Below, piece by piece: positions 8,341 to 19,860 of a stretch of DNA of 64,000 bases. The stretch is from Sepiola atlantica (taxonomy: Eukaryota > Mollusca > Cephalopoda > Sepiida > Sepiolidae). The first letter of the stretch is position 1; each line of letters begins with the position of its first letter. Made by a program: the position numbers and the translations under genes. Under the pieces are notes generated by a model, which did not search any database, had not been told where the DNA came from, and worked only from the letters and a program-made list of their open reading frames with translations. The stretch is from contig OY744516.1 of NCBI GenBank assembly GCA_963556195.1, positions 29,340,183 to 29,404,182 on the forward strand, given 5' to 3'.

Positions 8341-9930
8341 TAACTAAATCAAATTAAATATAGACTACATTACTACCCCGTACGCCCAGTGGCAGTGTTC
8401 TAACATTTATAATGATCGGTTAAAAGTGTATCCTGTAAATACAAATATATAAACATGTGCACATACCTAAAATTATATGAATAGAGATAGTTAATTACTA
8501 TTCCATGTATATACGTATATACTATCTTATACATAATGCAAAGCGAATATTCCCCAATTTTATTGACGATTATAGCTTTCTACCCAAAACCTGCATATGC
8601 CGATCTGTCTCAGCAACAATTGAGGCCAATTTCTGTTGCGTGTTTTTGAAAAGTATGTGTCCGTTTCGTTCGCTGTAAATAATTTGTGCATTTTATCCGG
8701 ATCAACAGCTTATCCTAACACTATTATCCCCACAGAAGATCAGCGGTATTTTCACTCTCGTACTACCATTTACTTCATCGGGAAATCTTTCTTTTTTTCT
8801 CTAGCTATTGTCTGTTATCTACACTACATTTTCAAACTACATACGGAGCACTCATTTCAACTGCACATTCTTTTTTCCAGGCATTCTAATCGGGTATTTC
8901 AAATACTTTCTTTCGCATTCCCGATTGACAGTATAAATGAATAGCAGATTTCTGTAAAAAACACAGAACAGTCTTCTTCGGAAGTCAATACGTTACGTAC
9001 ACCACTCATACTCTTAACTATTCCTTTCTTTTTATTTTATTCCTTTTCACATTTTCCAAATAATATTATTTATGTCACAACAACAAAAACATTCCTGGAT
9101 CACGCTAGGTACATTGAGCTATTTATTTAAGTTTATTTATTTCCTCTTCAGTTCTCGATTTTCGGTCAAGCATACATTCTGCATTCAAACAAAATGTTGT
9201 AATTACATTTTACGAATTCATATCAGACTTCTTCGTTATTTATAAAATGGCTGCCGATGGTCGCTGTTATTAATCTTACAACCTAATTCTATTTTCTTTC
9301 ATTTTTTTACATCCTATTTCAACTCTTTCGCGTTATCACAAACTGCTTTTTTCTGTCTCCCGATAGCAGCTCAAAATGGCTAAACTACGAACAGCTACGA
9401 TTGACATGTTTTTCTCATTTCTTTCTCTTTCACTTTATAACTTTACAGATTGAGACGCTTTCTTTCAGTTTTATTATCTTTTTTCTCTTTAAAGATCTTC
9501 TTTTCTTCCTTATTTCTTTTACAGAATGAGAACTTTCCTGTCTTTTCATTCCATTAGAAAATATTATCTCAATAGTTAATGAACCGTATGAGAAAAATGA
9601 CAGATAAGATTGTTTAAAATATGACTAATATTTAGAGGGAGGTTATTAGTCTCACTATGCTAGGAAGATCGATATACAAGGGTCGGAGTTGGGGTTAAGA
9701 TAATTAGCATAAAGTGTGTAAAAAGGGAAAAATTAGCTTACAATTAAATAAATAAATAAAATAAAATAAATAAACTGAACTTAATTAGAGTAATAAATGA
9801 GATGAGAAAAATATATAGCGGTGAATAGAACTATAAAAAGTTGGCAGTCGATTAAAAATATTAAAACTGCAAAATCTGTAGAGTGTGCTTTGAGAAAGAT
9901 AGAAGTAACCGTTATTGGAAAGAGTAAATA

Positions 9931-9933
<3 letters not shown>
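8341..9933. other. No recognisable gene
   Basis: About 1.6 kb of AT-rich sequence. The frame at 8636-8944 (102 aa) has no domain I recognise. A TAAA/AATA-rich run lies near 9745-9775. Confidence 0.5.

Positions 9934-9981
<48 letters not shown>
9934..9981. repeat. (TA)n microsatellite
   Basis: TA run. No hammerhead core seen within 150 bp on either side. Confidence 0.97.
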
Positions 9982-9983
<2 letters not shown>

Positions 9984-11340
9984 TTAGGACGATTTTCCCA
10001 TATACCTTCTTGAAGAATAAGAAAAAAAACACATGCATTACTGGCTACTAAACTCACCACTATATTACGCTTATTGACTTGAGCGTGTTTTAATAAATTT
10101 GTTATTATTTTTCTCCACTAACACTAAATATTACTTTTGTCCCACCATCTTTGACTCTCCTCAAAATATACTCTATATAGGTGGTAGCAAAAACTTTTCC
10201 CCTAACACTTTAGTACTGACACTCCCCCATCGACACTGGGAAGTAATAAAGAACGTCTACTTTTCAAAGAATTGTCCGTTATTTTCTATTTGACTGCTAT
10301 TAATTTATTACATAATACAAAACATTACGCACACATTTAATGGACGTTCCCGCTAATTCCGTTGATTTTCAAGAATATCAGATTACATTACTTCTATTTT
10401 TACGTATACATTTATACTCATTCCGGTTTTTAGAGAATGCAATTAACGAACATAGTTTCTTGTCGTAATTCATCATTCAACATGGCGGCTACAATTTCTT
10501 CAGCGACTCGACTTCCGAATTAAGTCAATATACGCCAAGATACTCGATAGATAACCATAAAGTGTACATTTTCTATTAACACGTATAATATCTATAAATT
10601 GGAAAAAAAACATCGATTTTTTGGTATAGAAACGTGTGACTAGTGGACCCTGCATTGGATCGTCTTATGGCGGAACGTAAGATAAAACGCATGCCAGTTA
10701 CTGATTAGCATGCGTTTAAATGACCTATTTTTCCATAAATTTTATATTCTCTTTCGTGGCTGAGGTTTATGGTTCGGTCCCAGTCGTTACACGCAACTGT
10801 CTTTTTTTTGCCTACGAGAGATTGGGAAGGGAGGACTATAGACCGAATTTTTTTTAATTCAACGTTATGTAGTAATTTGAAAATAAATCAATGTAATGTG
10901 TAGTACTTTATGGTGAATATCATCATTTCTCTTACAACACACATGGTTTATTAGTGCTCTGCAGGCCACCTTAATTATATGTATGTGTTTCAGTAGAACT
11001 CAGAACGCATACTAATATTTATTTTTCTTCTTTCTTTTTCTTTTTTTTCTTTCCTCACAAAACAATGAAATTTCTATACAAAGATAACAGAGTGAAATTT
11101 AATTTGATAGAGCTCTGTAGGCCTCTTTAATTTAAAAATTGACCATTATCATAGATGGAGTGGGTGTTAAATCCACAAGAAAAATTCTTAGGAAATACCC
11201 GTACCATGGGATGGGCAGGAAGACTCCTACAATCGCTTCAACAATTCCAAACTGACAATTATTGTAAACATTAACATTGCCCGATGTGACATATTTGCGT
11301 TCGGTCGGATGTTGACAAATTAATTCTTTTCGATTTCTCC
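9982..11340. other. No recognisable gene
   Basis: Unique-looking AT-rich sequence with pyrimidine tracts (about 11010-11055). Its right part probably belongs to the Helitron-like element that ends at 11370, but I cannot see the 5' end. Confidence 0.4.
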
Positions 11341-11370
11341 TGTGCAACGCTGGGGAACAGGTGCAGCTAG
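11341..11370 (+). mobile_element. Helitron-like 3' terminus (degenerate)
   Basis: GTGCAACGCTGGGGAACAGG then TGCAGCTAG and a flanking T at 11371. It resembles the CCGGGCAACGCCGGG...CTAG|T ends at 29995-30012 and (minus) 17881-17905, with a weakened hairpin. Only the end is called. Confidence 0.4.
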
Positions 11371-11738
11371 TAAATATATATATAGTATGGAGTTCTAGTT
11401 GCTTAATATTATTTTTGATAATTCAAATTACCAATATAAACGATGCTTTTTAAATCAAGAACACAATTTATTATTCACTTGGCGCTGATGCGTGCTACGT
11501 TCTTGGAACCTCCATCCGATAATCGCTTCAACAACAGACGAATTGAAAACATCCTAAAAAAGGGATGAAAAAAGGGTATTTTAATGTATCTATATTTAAC
11601 ATTCTGATGAAATGGGAGAGCTTAGAAAATTCAATTGGAAAAAGGTTAATCAAACTAAATTACATTGTATGGCGTTTTAACTGCTTATTATTTTTAATAA
11701 TTCAAATTACTAATATAAACAATGCTTTCTGAAACAAA

Positions 11739-11741
<3 letters not shown>

Positions 11742-11797
<56 letters not shown>
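11742..11797. repeat. (TA)n microsatellite
   Basis: TA run directly adjoining the left arm of the foldback at 11795-12015. Confidence 0.97.
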
Positions 11798-11800
<3 letters not shown>

Positions 11801-12015
11801 TCATTTTATTTATACAGACAAGTACAAAATCTGCGACACTAGCATGTCGATGGTATCGATCAACATGTGTTAGAAACTAAGATTTCATCATGTAGAATTA
11901 AAATCCGATCCTTACCTCATATCATATTTGGAACAGCTGTTGATCGATAATATCGACATGCCAGTGTCGCAGATTTTTTACATGTCTGTATAAATAAAAA
12001 AAATAATCATATATA
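11795..12015. mobile_element. Foldback/MITE, ~220 bp, arms ~75 bp
   Basis: Left arm (TTTATTTATACAGACAAGTA, AAATCTGCGACACTAGCATG, TCGATGGTATCGATCAACA) is repeated inverted on the right (TGTTGATCGATAATATCGAC, ATGCCAGTGTCGCAGATTTT, ACATGTCTGTATAAATAAA). A loop of about 65 bp has no ORF. Flanks are TA-rich, so a TA target duplication cannot be told from background. Superfamily unassigned. Confidence 0.75.
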
Positions 12016-12489
12016 TAAAAGCTCTATTTGATATTCAGCACTTTTTATAAATCTGGTTGATCTTTTTTTATTTAGTTAGTTTCCTCTAAGTACAACCAGG
12101 GATAAGTTAATAATATTCTGATATGCTCTATATTTTATTTTATTATTTAATTACTTGAGTAAATCAGAGGTTTTACATATTTTGTGGGACAATTTATCAG
12201 ACAACAGACACAAGAGCTTTTATACCAAACAATAACGGTTGTTGGGCGTAAATAAAGATTGTTACCGAACGATTGCTGTGCATGCTCCTACATATAAGTA
12301 ATTGTGTGTTTGCTTGTCCACCATAGAAAATTACATGAAGTTGGAAATTAACAACATAACTTTATAACAACTATTTTTAGAAAGAATCTAATAGTATAAT
12401 TTATTTTAATTGGAGTGGGTTCATGATAATAACGCGTGTCAGAGTGAATTCCCAGCAAAGATCGACACGTTTAAAATTTCAAAACTGCT

Positions 12490-12615
12490 TATTTCTTTGT
12501 ATAATTCGGACATTTCGGATTACTGTTCTCATCTTGAGTGTTATTCTCACAACGTTTCGGCCGATGTAACCTCCGACCTTCTTCGGGTGTATCTCTTCGA
12601 ATTCATACTAGAATT
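12490..12615 (-). repeat. PLE-terminus-like repeat, minus copy of inverted pair
   Basis: The reverse complement contains CCGAAGAAGGTCGGAGG, TTACATCGGCCGAAACGTTG and TGAGAATAACACTC. The GAAGAAGG...CCGAAACGTTG layout resembles the hammerhead-like flank motif at 7710-7745 (stem-II-like GGTC/GGCC before GAAA). The mate is at 13085-13195 in the opposite orientation. Confidence 0.5.
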
Positions 12616-12688
12616 GTCCGCAAGGGCCCGTGACGTAACATATAAAGTACTAAGTAATAATCAGTTCTAGATGCGGAAGGTGACGGTG

Positions 12689-12885
12689 GTTAAATGGATA
12701 TCGACACGGACTGAAGACCTGGGTGTTCGAAAAGTCGGTTCCACGGTACCGCTTTCACTTAGGGAAGTTGGCAACCTTCTCGCGGTCCTTCCCGTATGTG
12801 CCCGATGTCTTTCCAGAAAGATTTCTAACTAGAAAAACATCGAGGGAACTAATGCTAACACCAGAATCATCTGATTCACACGAAA
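12689..12885 (+). mobile_element. tRNA-derived SINE-like repeat, copy 1
   Basis: About 75% match over ~190 bp to 46795-46990: TGGATATCGACACGGACTGA (A-box-like), GTCGGTTCCACGGTACCGCT, TTTCACTTAGGGAAGTTGGC and a 3' end CACCAGAATCATCTGATTCA. In this copy the B-box region is altered. An AAGAAGAAG run follows in place of the (AATG)n tail of the other copy. Pol III transcription in the family is inferred from the box spacing. Confidence 0.65.
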
Positions 12886-13084
12886 GAAGAAGAAGTTCTA
12901 GATGTAGTCTTCTGAAGGTTGATGGTTCAATCCTCAGTGCGGACGATACTAGGAATTGCGAATTACTGAAAATTTCTACTTGGTCATGACTGACGAAACG
13001 AGAGAATGCTACCACCGTGGATTAAATAAAGGGTTCCGTTCGAAAATCCGTGCAGATTCCCGAGTTCGACAGAAAAATTCCTGA

Positions 13085-13195
13085 GTTAGACAAGATACAC
13101 CTGAAGAAGGTCAGAAGTTACATCGGCCATAACGTTGTGAGAATAGCACTCAAAATTGGAACAGTATTCCGAATAATCCAAATTATGCTTATTTA
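13085..13195 (+). repeat. PLE-terminus-like repeat, plus copy of inverted pair
   Basis: GATACACCTGAAGAAGGTCA, TTACATCGGCCATAACGTTG and AGAATAGCACTCAAAATTGG match the reverse complement of 12490-12615 over about 110 bp. GAAA of the hammerhead-like motif is changed (ATAA), while CTGAAGA is kept; in the mate the reverse holds. Confidence 0.5.
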
Positions 13196-13879
13196 TTTGC
13201 TATCGAAACACGGCGTTATAAAATTCAAAGTAAAAAAAATACTTCATACTAAAAGCCTGAAATAACAGTTACTTTTAAAATAGCTATATTGCAAATATGA
13301 ATATCTTTTATCGAGTCAGCTAGGAAGAAAGTGCAGAGAGTGTATTCTTTCAAAAAGGGTTCAGACATTTACTCTGTGACATTTCCCCAGAATGTCCTCT
13401 GGTTAAATACGAACGAATTAATCTCAACATGAACATTTATCTTGGACGAGATAACAAAAACTACGAAAAATGTTACCTATCAATGTATAGCCTGAAGATG
13501 TAAGTCCTCTATATTTCGATATGACTAAAGATACTAGCCCTAGAATAAACTGTCTTTTCTCATTTTATTTATTTGCTAAACACCTTCGTTGTAGTGTTTG
13601 AGTATGGAAACTATTATCTAAAATCCCCCTCCGCCACCTACTGCAAAAAAAATTTAAAAACTCGCCTTCACGTAAGGGCATTGCTGCTAAGTTGGTCCAT
13701 CTTAGTTATGAAATAATACGAACGTGTAAATGTCCATTGTCTTTATTTATACGTATAAAGTTAGATGTGTGTGTATGTTTATACATTTCTATGTACAGGA
13801 TTCATCATAATTAACAGATCATTATGAATTTTAGAACACCGCTACTATGCGTAAGGGGTCGTAGGGTTGTCTATATTTA

Positions 13880-14075
13880 GTTTTATTTAGTTTTATGCAA
13901 AATAGGGTAAGAAGTGGGCGGAAGCCCTTCGTGAAATTCTAGATATCTCCGGGTTTTTTTGTGAAATTTTAACAATAGTTATAAGATATTGATCAATAAA
14001 TATTCTTCCAATTTTAGTTTTTTGGAGCTTTTTAAAGGATTTTAGGGGGCATAATATGGACGCAATCTCCCAATT
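13880..14075 (+). repeat. Dispersed repeat, copy 2
   Basis: Matches the reverse complement of 8160-8340, including GTGAAATTTTAACAATAGTT and TTTTAGGGGGCATAATATGG. No ORF. Confidence 0.7.
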
Positions 14076-14640
14076 TGAAACTCAATAGTGACTGTCAGTT
14101 ACATGTTGAAAGACATCGCTATTAAACCATGATAACTCAGAAACCCAGGCTTAACTATTTTGGCAAATATCTTTGTACGTCCATATTCGGATGTGATATA
14201 ATCTTTAAGACGGTGAAAATTGTGACTAAAATCGTTGTTATTTTTGTTTTGACTTTTTAACATTCATTCGGATTATATTCATGTCGCCGGATGGGCTTCT
14301 AGTTTTGTTTGTATTTTAACGTCATTGTTCCGTCATATTTGATTTACAAAACCCTTCGCTCATATAAACTTTACAGAAACTTGCTTCAGTTATATCTAAT
14401 CACAATACGTATGGTTTGTGGATATATATTTTTGGTACATTTCTCTTACATACATCACCTGGTAGTCCTAGGTGATGTATATGGAAGAGCTCTCTGCTTA
14501 TTTTGGCATTGTTTCCAGTCGTCTTGGACTTTTCCTTGGCACTGGAATCAAAAAGTTCCGATTTAACGCTGGTGTGGTTGTTGATTGCGTAACCCTTGCT
14601 TCACAATTGACTCCCCGTAAAATCATTCTCACAGCGCACA
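14076..14640. other. No recognisable gene
   Basis: AT-rich sequence. The 85-codon frame at 14309-14566 has no recognisable motif. Confidence 0.5.
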
Positions 14641-14671
14641 TTCATTGTCTGTCTGTCTGTCTGTTTGTCTC

Positions 14672-14683
14672 TCTCTCTCTCTC

Positions 14684-14735
<52 letters not shown>
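14672..14735. repeat. (CT)n microsatellite
   Basis: TCTC run preceded by CTGT units from about 14645. It produces SLSL frames that are not genes. Confidence 0.95.
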
Positions 14736-14738
<3 letters not shown>

Positions 14739-14859
14739 AACGGAGGCTTTACTTATTTGGTACAGTTATGGGTGTTCATACACACAGAGCCAACTGCCCT
14801 TTATATAATGCATCTATAACAATAAAAAAAAATTCTCAGCCTTCGGACTGGGATCAAAA

Positions 14860-15035
14860 TGTAGTATATGTTCTGTTCTCGGTCAGTGAAGGAAAAATCC
14901 TTCTAGATTGTGGCAATTTTTATCTTTGTCCCAATCCAGAGTTCCTCTTTTGTAGGAGCTGGATTTTTTCTACATTAAAACGAGTGTCTAACTCTGCCTC
15001 CGTTGGAGAGGCAAATAAAAGAGAACTCGTTATCA
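14860..15035 (+). repeat. Dispersed repeat shared with 58030-58400
   Basis: TTCTCGGTCAGTGAAGG, TATCTTTGTCCCAATCCAGA, GGAGCTGGATTTTTTCTACA and TTAAAACGAGTGTCTAACTC have close counterparts at 58040-58175 (plus) and 58255-58390 (minus). Unknown family, possibly the end region of a longer element. Confidence 0.65.
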
Positions 15036-15119
15036 GTTAATTTAGGAATGTTTCATGTCTATCAGAAGCATTTATTGTTATTTAGTCTTCTTTCGAAACA
15101 AATTTATCCTCTTACGATT

Positions 15120-16520
15120 CTTACGATTCTTACGATTCTTTACCAGCGCACCCAGGATCCTCTACCGGCACACCCACGATCTTCTACTGACACATCCACG
15201 ATCATCTACTAGTGCACACACTATCCTCTACCGACACACCGACGATCCTTTAGTGGCATATCCACGATACTCTACCGGTACATCCACGATCCTTTACAAT
15301 GACACCCACGATTTTCTACCGGTGCATCCACAATCCTCTACTAGCGCAGACACGATCCCCTACTTGTACACCCACGATCCTCTATTTGCACACCCACTAT
15401 CCTATGTGCACTAGTAGAGGATCGTTGGTGTGCCGGAAAAGGCTCGTGGATATTCCGGTAGAGGATCGTGCGTGTTCCTATAGAGGATCGTGGATGTGCC
15501 GCTATAGAATCGTGGGGTCGTTGGTAGATGATCGTTGATATGCTGGTATAATATCGTGGGTGTGCTGGTAGAAGATCGTGCATGCGCTGGTAGAGGATCA
15601 TGGATGGGCTGGTATAGGATCGCGGTGTGCATGTATAGGATCATGGGTTGCACACCCATTATCCTATACATGCACATCCACTATCCTCTACCAGCGCACA
15701 TACGATCTTCTACCTGCACATCCACGATCCTCTACCAGCACATCCACAATTCTTTCACCTGCACACCCACGATCCTATACCAGCACATACATGATCCTCT
15801 AATAGCGCATGCACGATTTTCTACCATCACACCTACGATATTATACCGGCATATCAACAATCTTTTACCAGCGACCCCACGATTCTATACCGGCACATCC
15901 ACGATCCTCTACCGGAACACACACGACCTTCTACCGAAACATCCACGAGCCTCTTCCGGCGCACCAAAGATCTTCTACTAGTGCACATGCGATCCTCTAC
16001 CGGCGCACATACGATTCTCTACTAGCACACCATCGATCATATACAAGCAAATCTACCTGTAAACTCACAATCCTCTACCGACTCAATCACGATCCACTTC
16101 TGGCACATATATGATCTTCTACCGGCACACCCATGATCCTCTACAGGCACATCTACGATCCTCTACTGGCACATCCATGATCCTCTATTAACGCACCCAC
16201 GATTTTATAGCACATCCACAATCCTCTTCTTGCATACCAACGATTCTCTAACGACGCACTCACGATCCTCTACCGGCACACCCACAATACACTACCGATG
16301 CACTAATGATTCTCTACCGGCACACCTATTATCGTCTACCGGCACACTCATGATTCTCTACCGCCACACCCACAATACACTACCGACGCACTAACGATCC
16401 TCTACGGCACACCAACGATCCTCTACCGGCGCACCCACTATCCTTTACTGGCACACTTACGATTCTTTACCGCCACACCCACAATACACTACCGACGCAC
16501 TAACGATCCTCTACCGGCAC
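15120..16520. repeat. 22-bp minisatellite (~60 units) with an inverted internal block
   Basis: Units follow GATCCTCTACCGGCACACCCAC. From about 15411 to 15655 the array runs in the opposite orientation (GTAGAGGATCGTGGATGTGC). The right part is plus orientation again to 16520. Junctions lie at ATCCTATGTGCACTAGTAGA (15398-15417) and GGTTGCACACCCATTATCC (15646-15664). Frames through it are repeat translation. Confidence 0.93.
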
Positions 16521-16607
16521 ACCGGATTACAATCATTGTATCAGAGGGCAGTAAAGTAACTTGACAGTTAGAGAACAGGTAAATTTAGTTCCTGGAAAAT
16601 TGAATTA

Positions 16608-16720
16608 TATACGGCATAATTACGTTAACACATCGGTTTTCGTTCGATCAACGAAGCTAAGCGATGTTGGTCCTGCCAGTACCAAATAGGTGATCATTCT
16701 GGAATACCAAGCGCTGTATG
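16608..16720 (+). pseudogene. 5S rRNA-derived sequence (pseudogene or SINE3-type head)
   Basis: Aligns along the length of eukaryotic 5S rRNA: TACGGCATAATTACG near the 5' end, CGATCAACGAAGCTAAGCGA covering the A box, an intermediate GTTGGTCCTG, then ATAGGTGATCATTCTGGAAT covering the C box and ACCAAGCGCTGTATG at the 3' end. Roughly a quarter of positions differ from typical metazoan 5S, including pairs in the outer helix, so it is not a functional gene. No partner copy is visible in the window, so 5S pseudogene and 5S-headed SINE cannot be separated. Confidence 0.75.
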
Positions 16721-16739
16721 TGGGGGACGGTGACATCTA

Positions 16740-17645
16740 CCTGTAAAAATTAGATTTGTAGATTCAAGATTCTCTAGAAATGTTCTTCTTGAAGGAGAGG
16801 GAGAAAGCCAGTCTTGTGTAGATATAACGTTACAAGTGAGTGAAAGCTCGTCTTCTTTTCCCATGACATCGTCGACGAGAGCAGACGTGTCGCAGAAGTG
16901 TCTCGAAAGTCATAGAGAACTCCCCCAACCAGCTTGGGAGGGAGCATTAGAGTACATTGAAGAGGGCGGCTCAACCCGCCCAGGCAGACAGGCTAAAAGG
17001 TTTAATTGCGAAGAATGCGGAAAAGAAATTTGAAAATAAAATCGTTTATTTATTCTAAAACTTTTCGGCTGAAAAGCAAACATTGAATCGACGAATACAA
17101 CAAAACTTTTGTCACTTTTGTCTACGCCTTCATTTACATTCATCCTAATTGATTTCTCTCAAATATTGCGAGTGCATTTTAATCCCGATAATATTGATTT
17201 GTTAAATAATGGATTATTCTAAAACGAAGCCATTCACTGTGTAAACTCTTGCTATGTTTGCTCATCCTTTTACTGAAAAAAGTTATCACGTTTAACTCCG
17301 TTCTCGTCTCGCACGTATTTCATTCATTTATCCATAAATTTATTTTTTCCAATTTGAGAATACACCATCAATCCAATTTAAGAAGAAGCCATCAATCATT
17401 ATTGTTACACGTCAGGATCGAACTAATTTTTAAAAGTTAGTTTTAGTTCGATACAGTGAGAAATGTTAATGTCAACATGAATTTTTAAAAATTAAATTGA
17501 TAAAATATAATAAACTTGTTATATGTTAAGTGGTCTTGCATAAAACTGAGGTAGGAAGTAACAAGGAAGTAAGAGTTGAAAATGGCCGAAGTCAGTCACC
17601 ACGTGACGAAGGAGTAAGAAGGCGAAGAAAACCGTCTCCTTTGTT
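16740..17645. other. No recognisable gene
   Basis: Frames at 16774-17143 on both strands overlap and show no motif. The rest is AT-rich. If 16608-16720 is a SINE3 head, its body may extend into the start of this stretch. Confidence 0.5.
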
Positions 17646-17654
17646 ACGCTAATC

Positions 17655-17880
17655 ATATCAGTTGAGGATCCGTTCTCGACAAAAGGTCCAACAGAGACTA
17701 GGCCATTGAGATGGCGGTGTTCTTTTTTCTGTCTGACTGGTATTTGTTCTGTTCAGCTCTTGGAGATCCACCCTCCCAGGCTTTGCCTCCTCACTTCGGG
17801 AAGGAGTTAGTTTATCAGTAACTAAGGCACTGCCTCTTGTGTGCTGGCATATTCTCCCCACATTTCAGCCTTATGTCATA
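17655..17880 (+). repeat. SINE-like repeat of the U2-headed family
   Basis: GAGGATCCGTTCTCGACAA matches 35668-35690 and the CACCCTCCCAGGCTTTGCCT and GGAGTTAGTTTATCAG blocks match the other copies. It ends at 17880, exactly where the CTAG of the Helitron-like end begins, which suggests insertion beside or truncation by that element. Confidence 0.65.
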
Positions 17881-18115
17881 CTAGCAGGGGTACTCGGCGT
17901 TACCCGGGTCTCTCCCTCCTCCTCTCCGCAAGTAAAATAGGATATTGAGCACTTTTCTCCCGGACAACGTCGAGTATTTAGAAAATCAAGGAGGGCTCCA
18001 GAGCACTACTTTTACCGATCCCCCTCCTTTTCATCTGCACAATAGTCCGAAGAAAAACGTAGATGGCGTTAAAATATTATACAAACCTATCACTACAGTA
18101 TTTCTATCTAGGACA
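17881..18115 (-). mobile_element. Helitron-like 3' terminal region, minus strand
   Basis: Read on the minus strand: CCCGGGTAACGCCGAGT hairpin (about 17907-17891), spacer, then CTAG (17884-17881) followed by T (complement of 17880). Inside, a segment with CTCCCGGACAACGTCGA occurs twice (17957 and 18128, about 171 bp apart). Sequence 18040-18100 (TAGATGGCGTTAAAATATTA) matches 890-915 of the element at the left window edge. The 5' end is not identified. Confidence 0.55.
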
Positions 18116-18129
18116 TTTAGCACTTTTCT

Positions 18130-18870
18130 CCCGGACAACGTCGAAGCCTCTATGTCCTATATTGAAAAAGCCCCCCGATGTTGTATCCTATACTGTAGAA
18201 GCACCCTTGGTCCCTATACTGTAGAAGCACCCCTCGGTGCCTGTACTGCAGAAGCCTCCTGGTCCTATACTGTAGAAGCACCCCAGGGGATGGGTCCTAT
18301 ACTGTAGAAGCAGCAGAAGCACCCCGGTCCGTATACTACAGAAGCACCCATGGTCCGTATACTGCAGAAGCACACCCGGTCTCTATACTGCAGAAGCCTC
18401 TGGGTCCTATACTGTAGAAGCACCCCGGTGCCTATACTGCAGAAGCCTCCGGGTCCTGTATTGTAAAAGAACCACTGGTCCATATACTGCACAAGCACCC
18501 ATGGTTCCTATTCTGCAGAAGCCTCCGGGTCCTATATTGTAGAAGCACCCCCGGTGCTGGGTCCTATACTGTAGAAGCACTCCTGGTCCCTATACTGCAT
18601 AAGCACCCATGGTCCCTATTCTGCAGAAGCATCCGGCTCCTATATTATAGAAGCACCCCCGGTGCTGGGTCCTATACAGTAGAAGCACCCCTGGTCCCTA
18701 TACTGTAGAAGCACCCCTGGTCCCTATACTGCAGAAGCCCTTGGGTCCTATACTGTAGAAGCGCCCCCCCCCCCCTCGTGCCTATACTGCAGAAGTAACC
18801 CCCGTCCCCGGTCCCTATACTTTAGAAGCCTCCGGGTCCTATTCTATATAAGCACCCCCGGTGCCTGTAC
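18130..18870. repeat. ~24-28 bp minisatellite (TATACTGCAGAAGC type)
   Basis: Units alternate between TCCTATACTGTAGAAGCACC and CCTATACTGCAGAAGCCTCC forms. It occupies the same place in its element as the 130-880 minisatellite. Poly-C runs lie at about 18765-18776 and 18895-18906. Confidence 0.9.
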
Positions 18871-19336
18871 TGCAGGATGAAGATGTTGATAATTCCCCCC
18901 CCCCCCAACCGCCCCCGCCCCCCAATTCTCCACCCCTCCCCCCAAAGAATTATTTTTATTTTAAAAGAAATAAGTTTAGGTTGCTAGGTGCGGATGTGAT
19001 TGCGCAACCCTGGTTTCACTGTTATTGATTCATCCGGACAGAAGTTATGGGATGACCTGATACAACCGGACAGAATTTAGGGAAAGACCGGGTACATCCG
19101 GCAAGGGATTATGGGGGATGTTCGGTGAGTCAGCATTTTTATCAAGTTGTTACATGAATACATTGGCTGATTTCCAAATTACTAGTAAACAACATTGAAA
19201 AAGCTTGAAAAAACCAGACCCGCCGCCGAAAACTGGCCCCGTTGACCCCCAGCAACATTTTTTTTTAATTTTGAGATATTATACACCCAGTTGTTGTCCT
19301 TAATATATAGCTCTTAATATAAGTACAAGCATTAGA

Positions 19337-19371
<35 letters not shown>

Positions 19372-19378
19372 CTAGCAA
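18871..19378. other. Poly-C and short subrepeats, no gene
   Basis: A C-rich run (18893-18945) is followed by three loose ~40-bp units built on CATCCGGACAGAAGTTATGG (about 19030-19115) and a short (CT)n(TA)n at 19337-19370. On the minus strand TTTGCTAG ends at 19372 before TATATA, a possible Helitron-type end with no clear hairpin. Confidence 0.5.
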
Positions 19379-19394
19379 ATATATGCTACCCCTA

Positions 19395-19860
19395 GTCGGA
19401 TTTTGCTAAGCTGGGATGATATCATGATGAACGAACTACATACACTGACCCTCAAAGGAGGAGGTAATGACGAGCATATACTACACTAATCCTCAAAGGA
19501 GGAGGTAATTCTGGTAGGATTGTACAGAACAGGTACTACAATACCCCTTCCAAAATAAAAGAGGTGATACCTGGGAAAATATCACAATAAAAGCAGAAGG
19601 TAATGTCTGTGAGTGTAGTATCATAGCAACAGAAAAGATACTACACTATCACTTGCCCCCCCCCCCAAAAAAATAAGGAAGGTAGCCCCTGTGATAATGG
19701 TATCATGACAAAAGAACAGATACTACATTAAGCCTTCCTCACACTAGGATGTAAGACCTGGGAGGATTACCTCCATCCCCTTAAAAAAAGGTAATTCTTG
19801 GGAGGACGGTCCTATGACAACAGAACCGATACTACACTAACGTATTCCCATTAAAAGATA
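19395..19860 (-). repeat. ~68-bp tandem repeat with a U2 snRNA-like core
   Basis: On the minus strand each unit holds variants of GTGTAGTATCTGTTCTGTTG then TCATGATACCATCCTCCCAG and TATTACCTCCT. The same unit occurs in plus orientation at 42325-42590. The 16-nt GTGTAGTATCTGTTCT is identical to the segment of U2 snRNA that contains the branch-point recognition GUAGUA. About seven units, strongly diverged. Confidence 0.75.

Noticed and set aside
15055..16114. ORFs with ILYQHIHD / RSSTGT repeats
   Set aside because: Translated 22-bp minisatellite, open on both strands.
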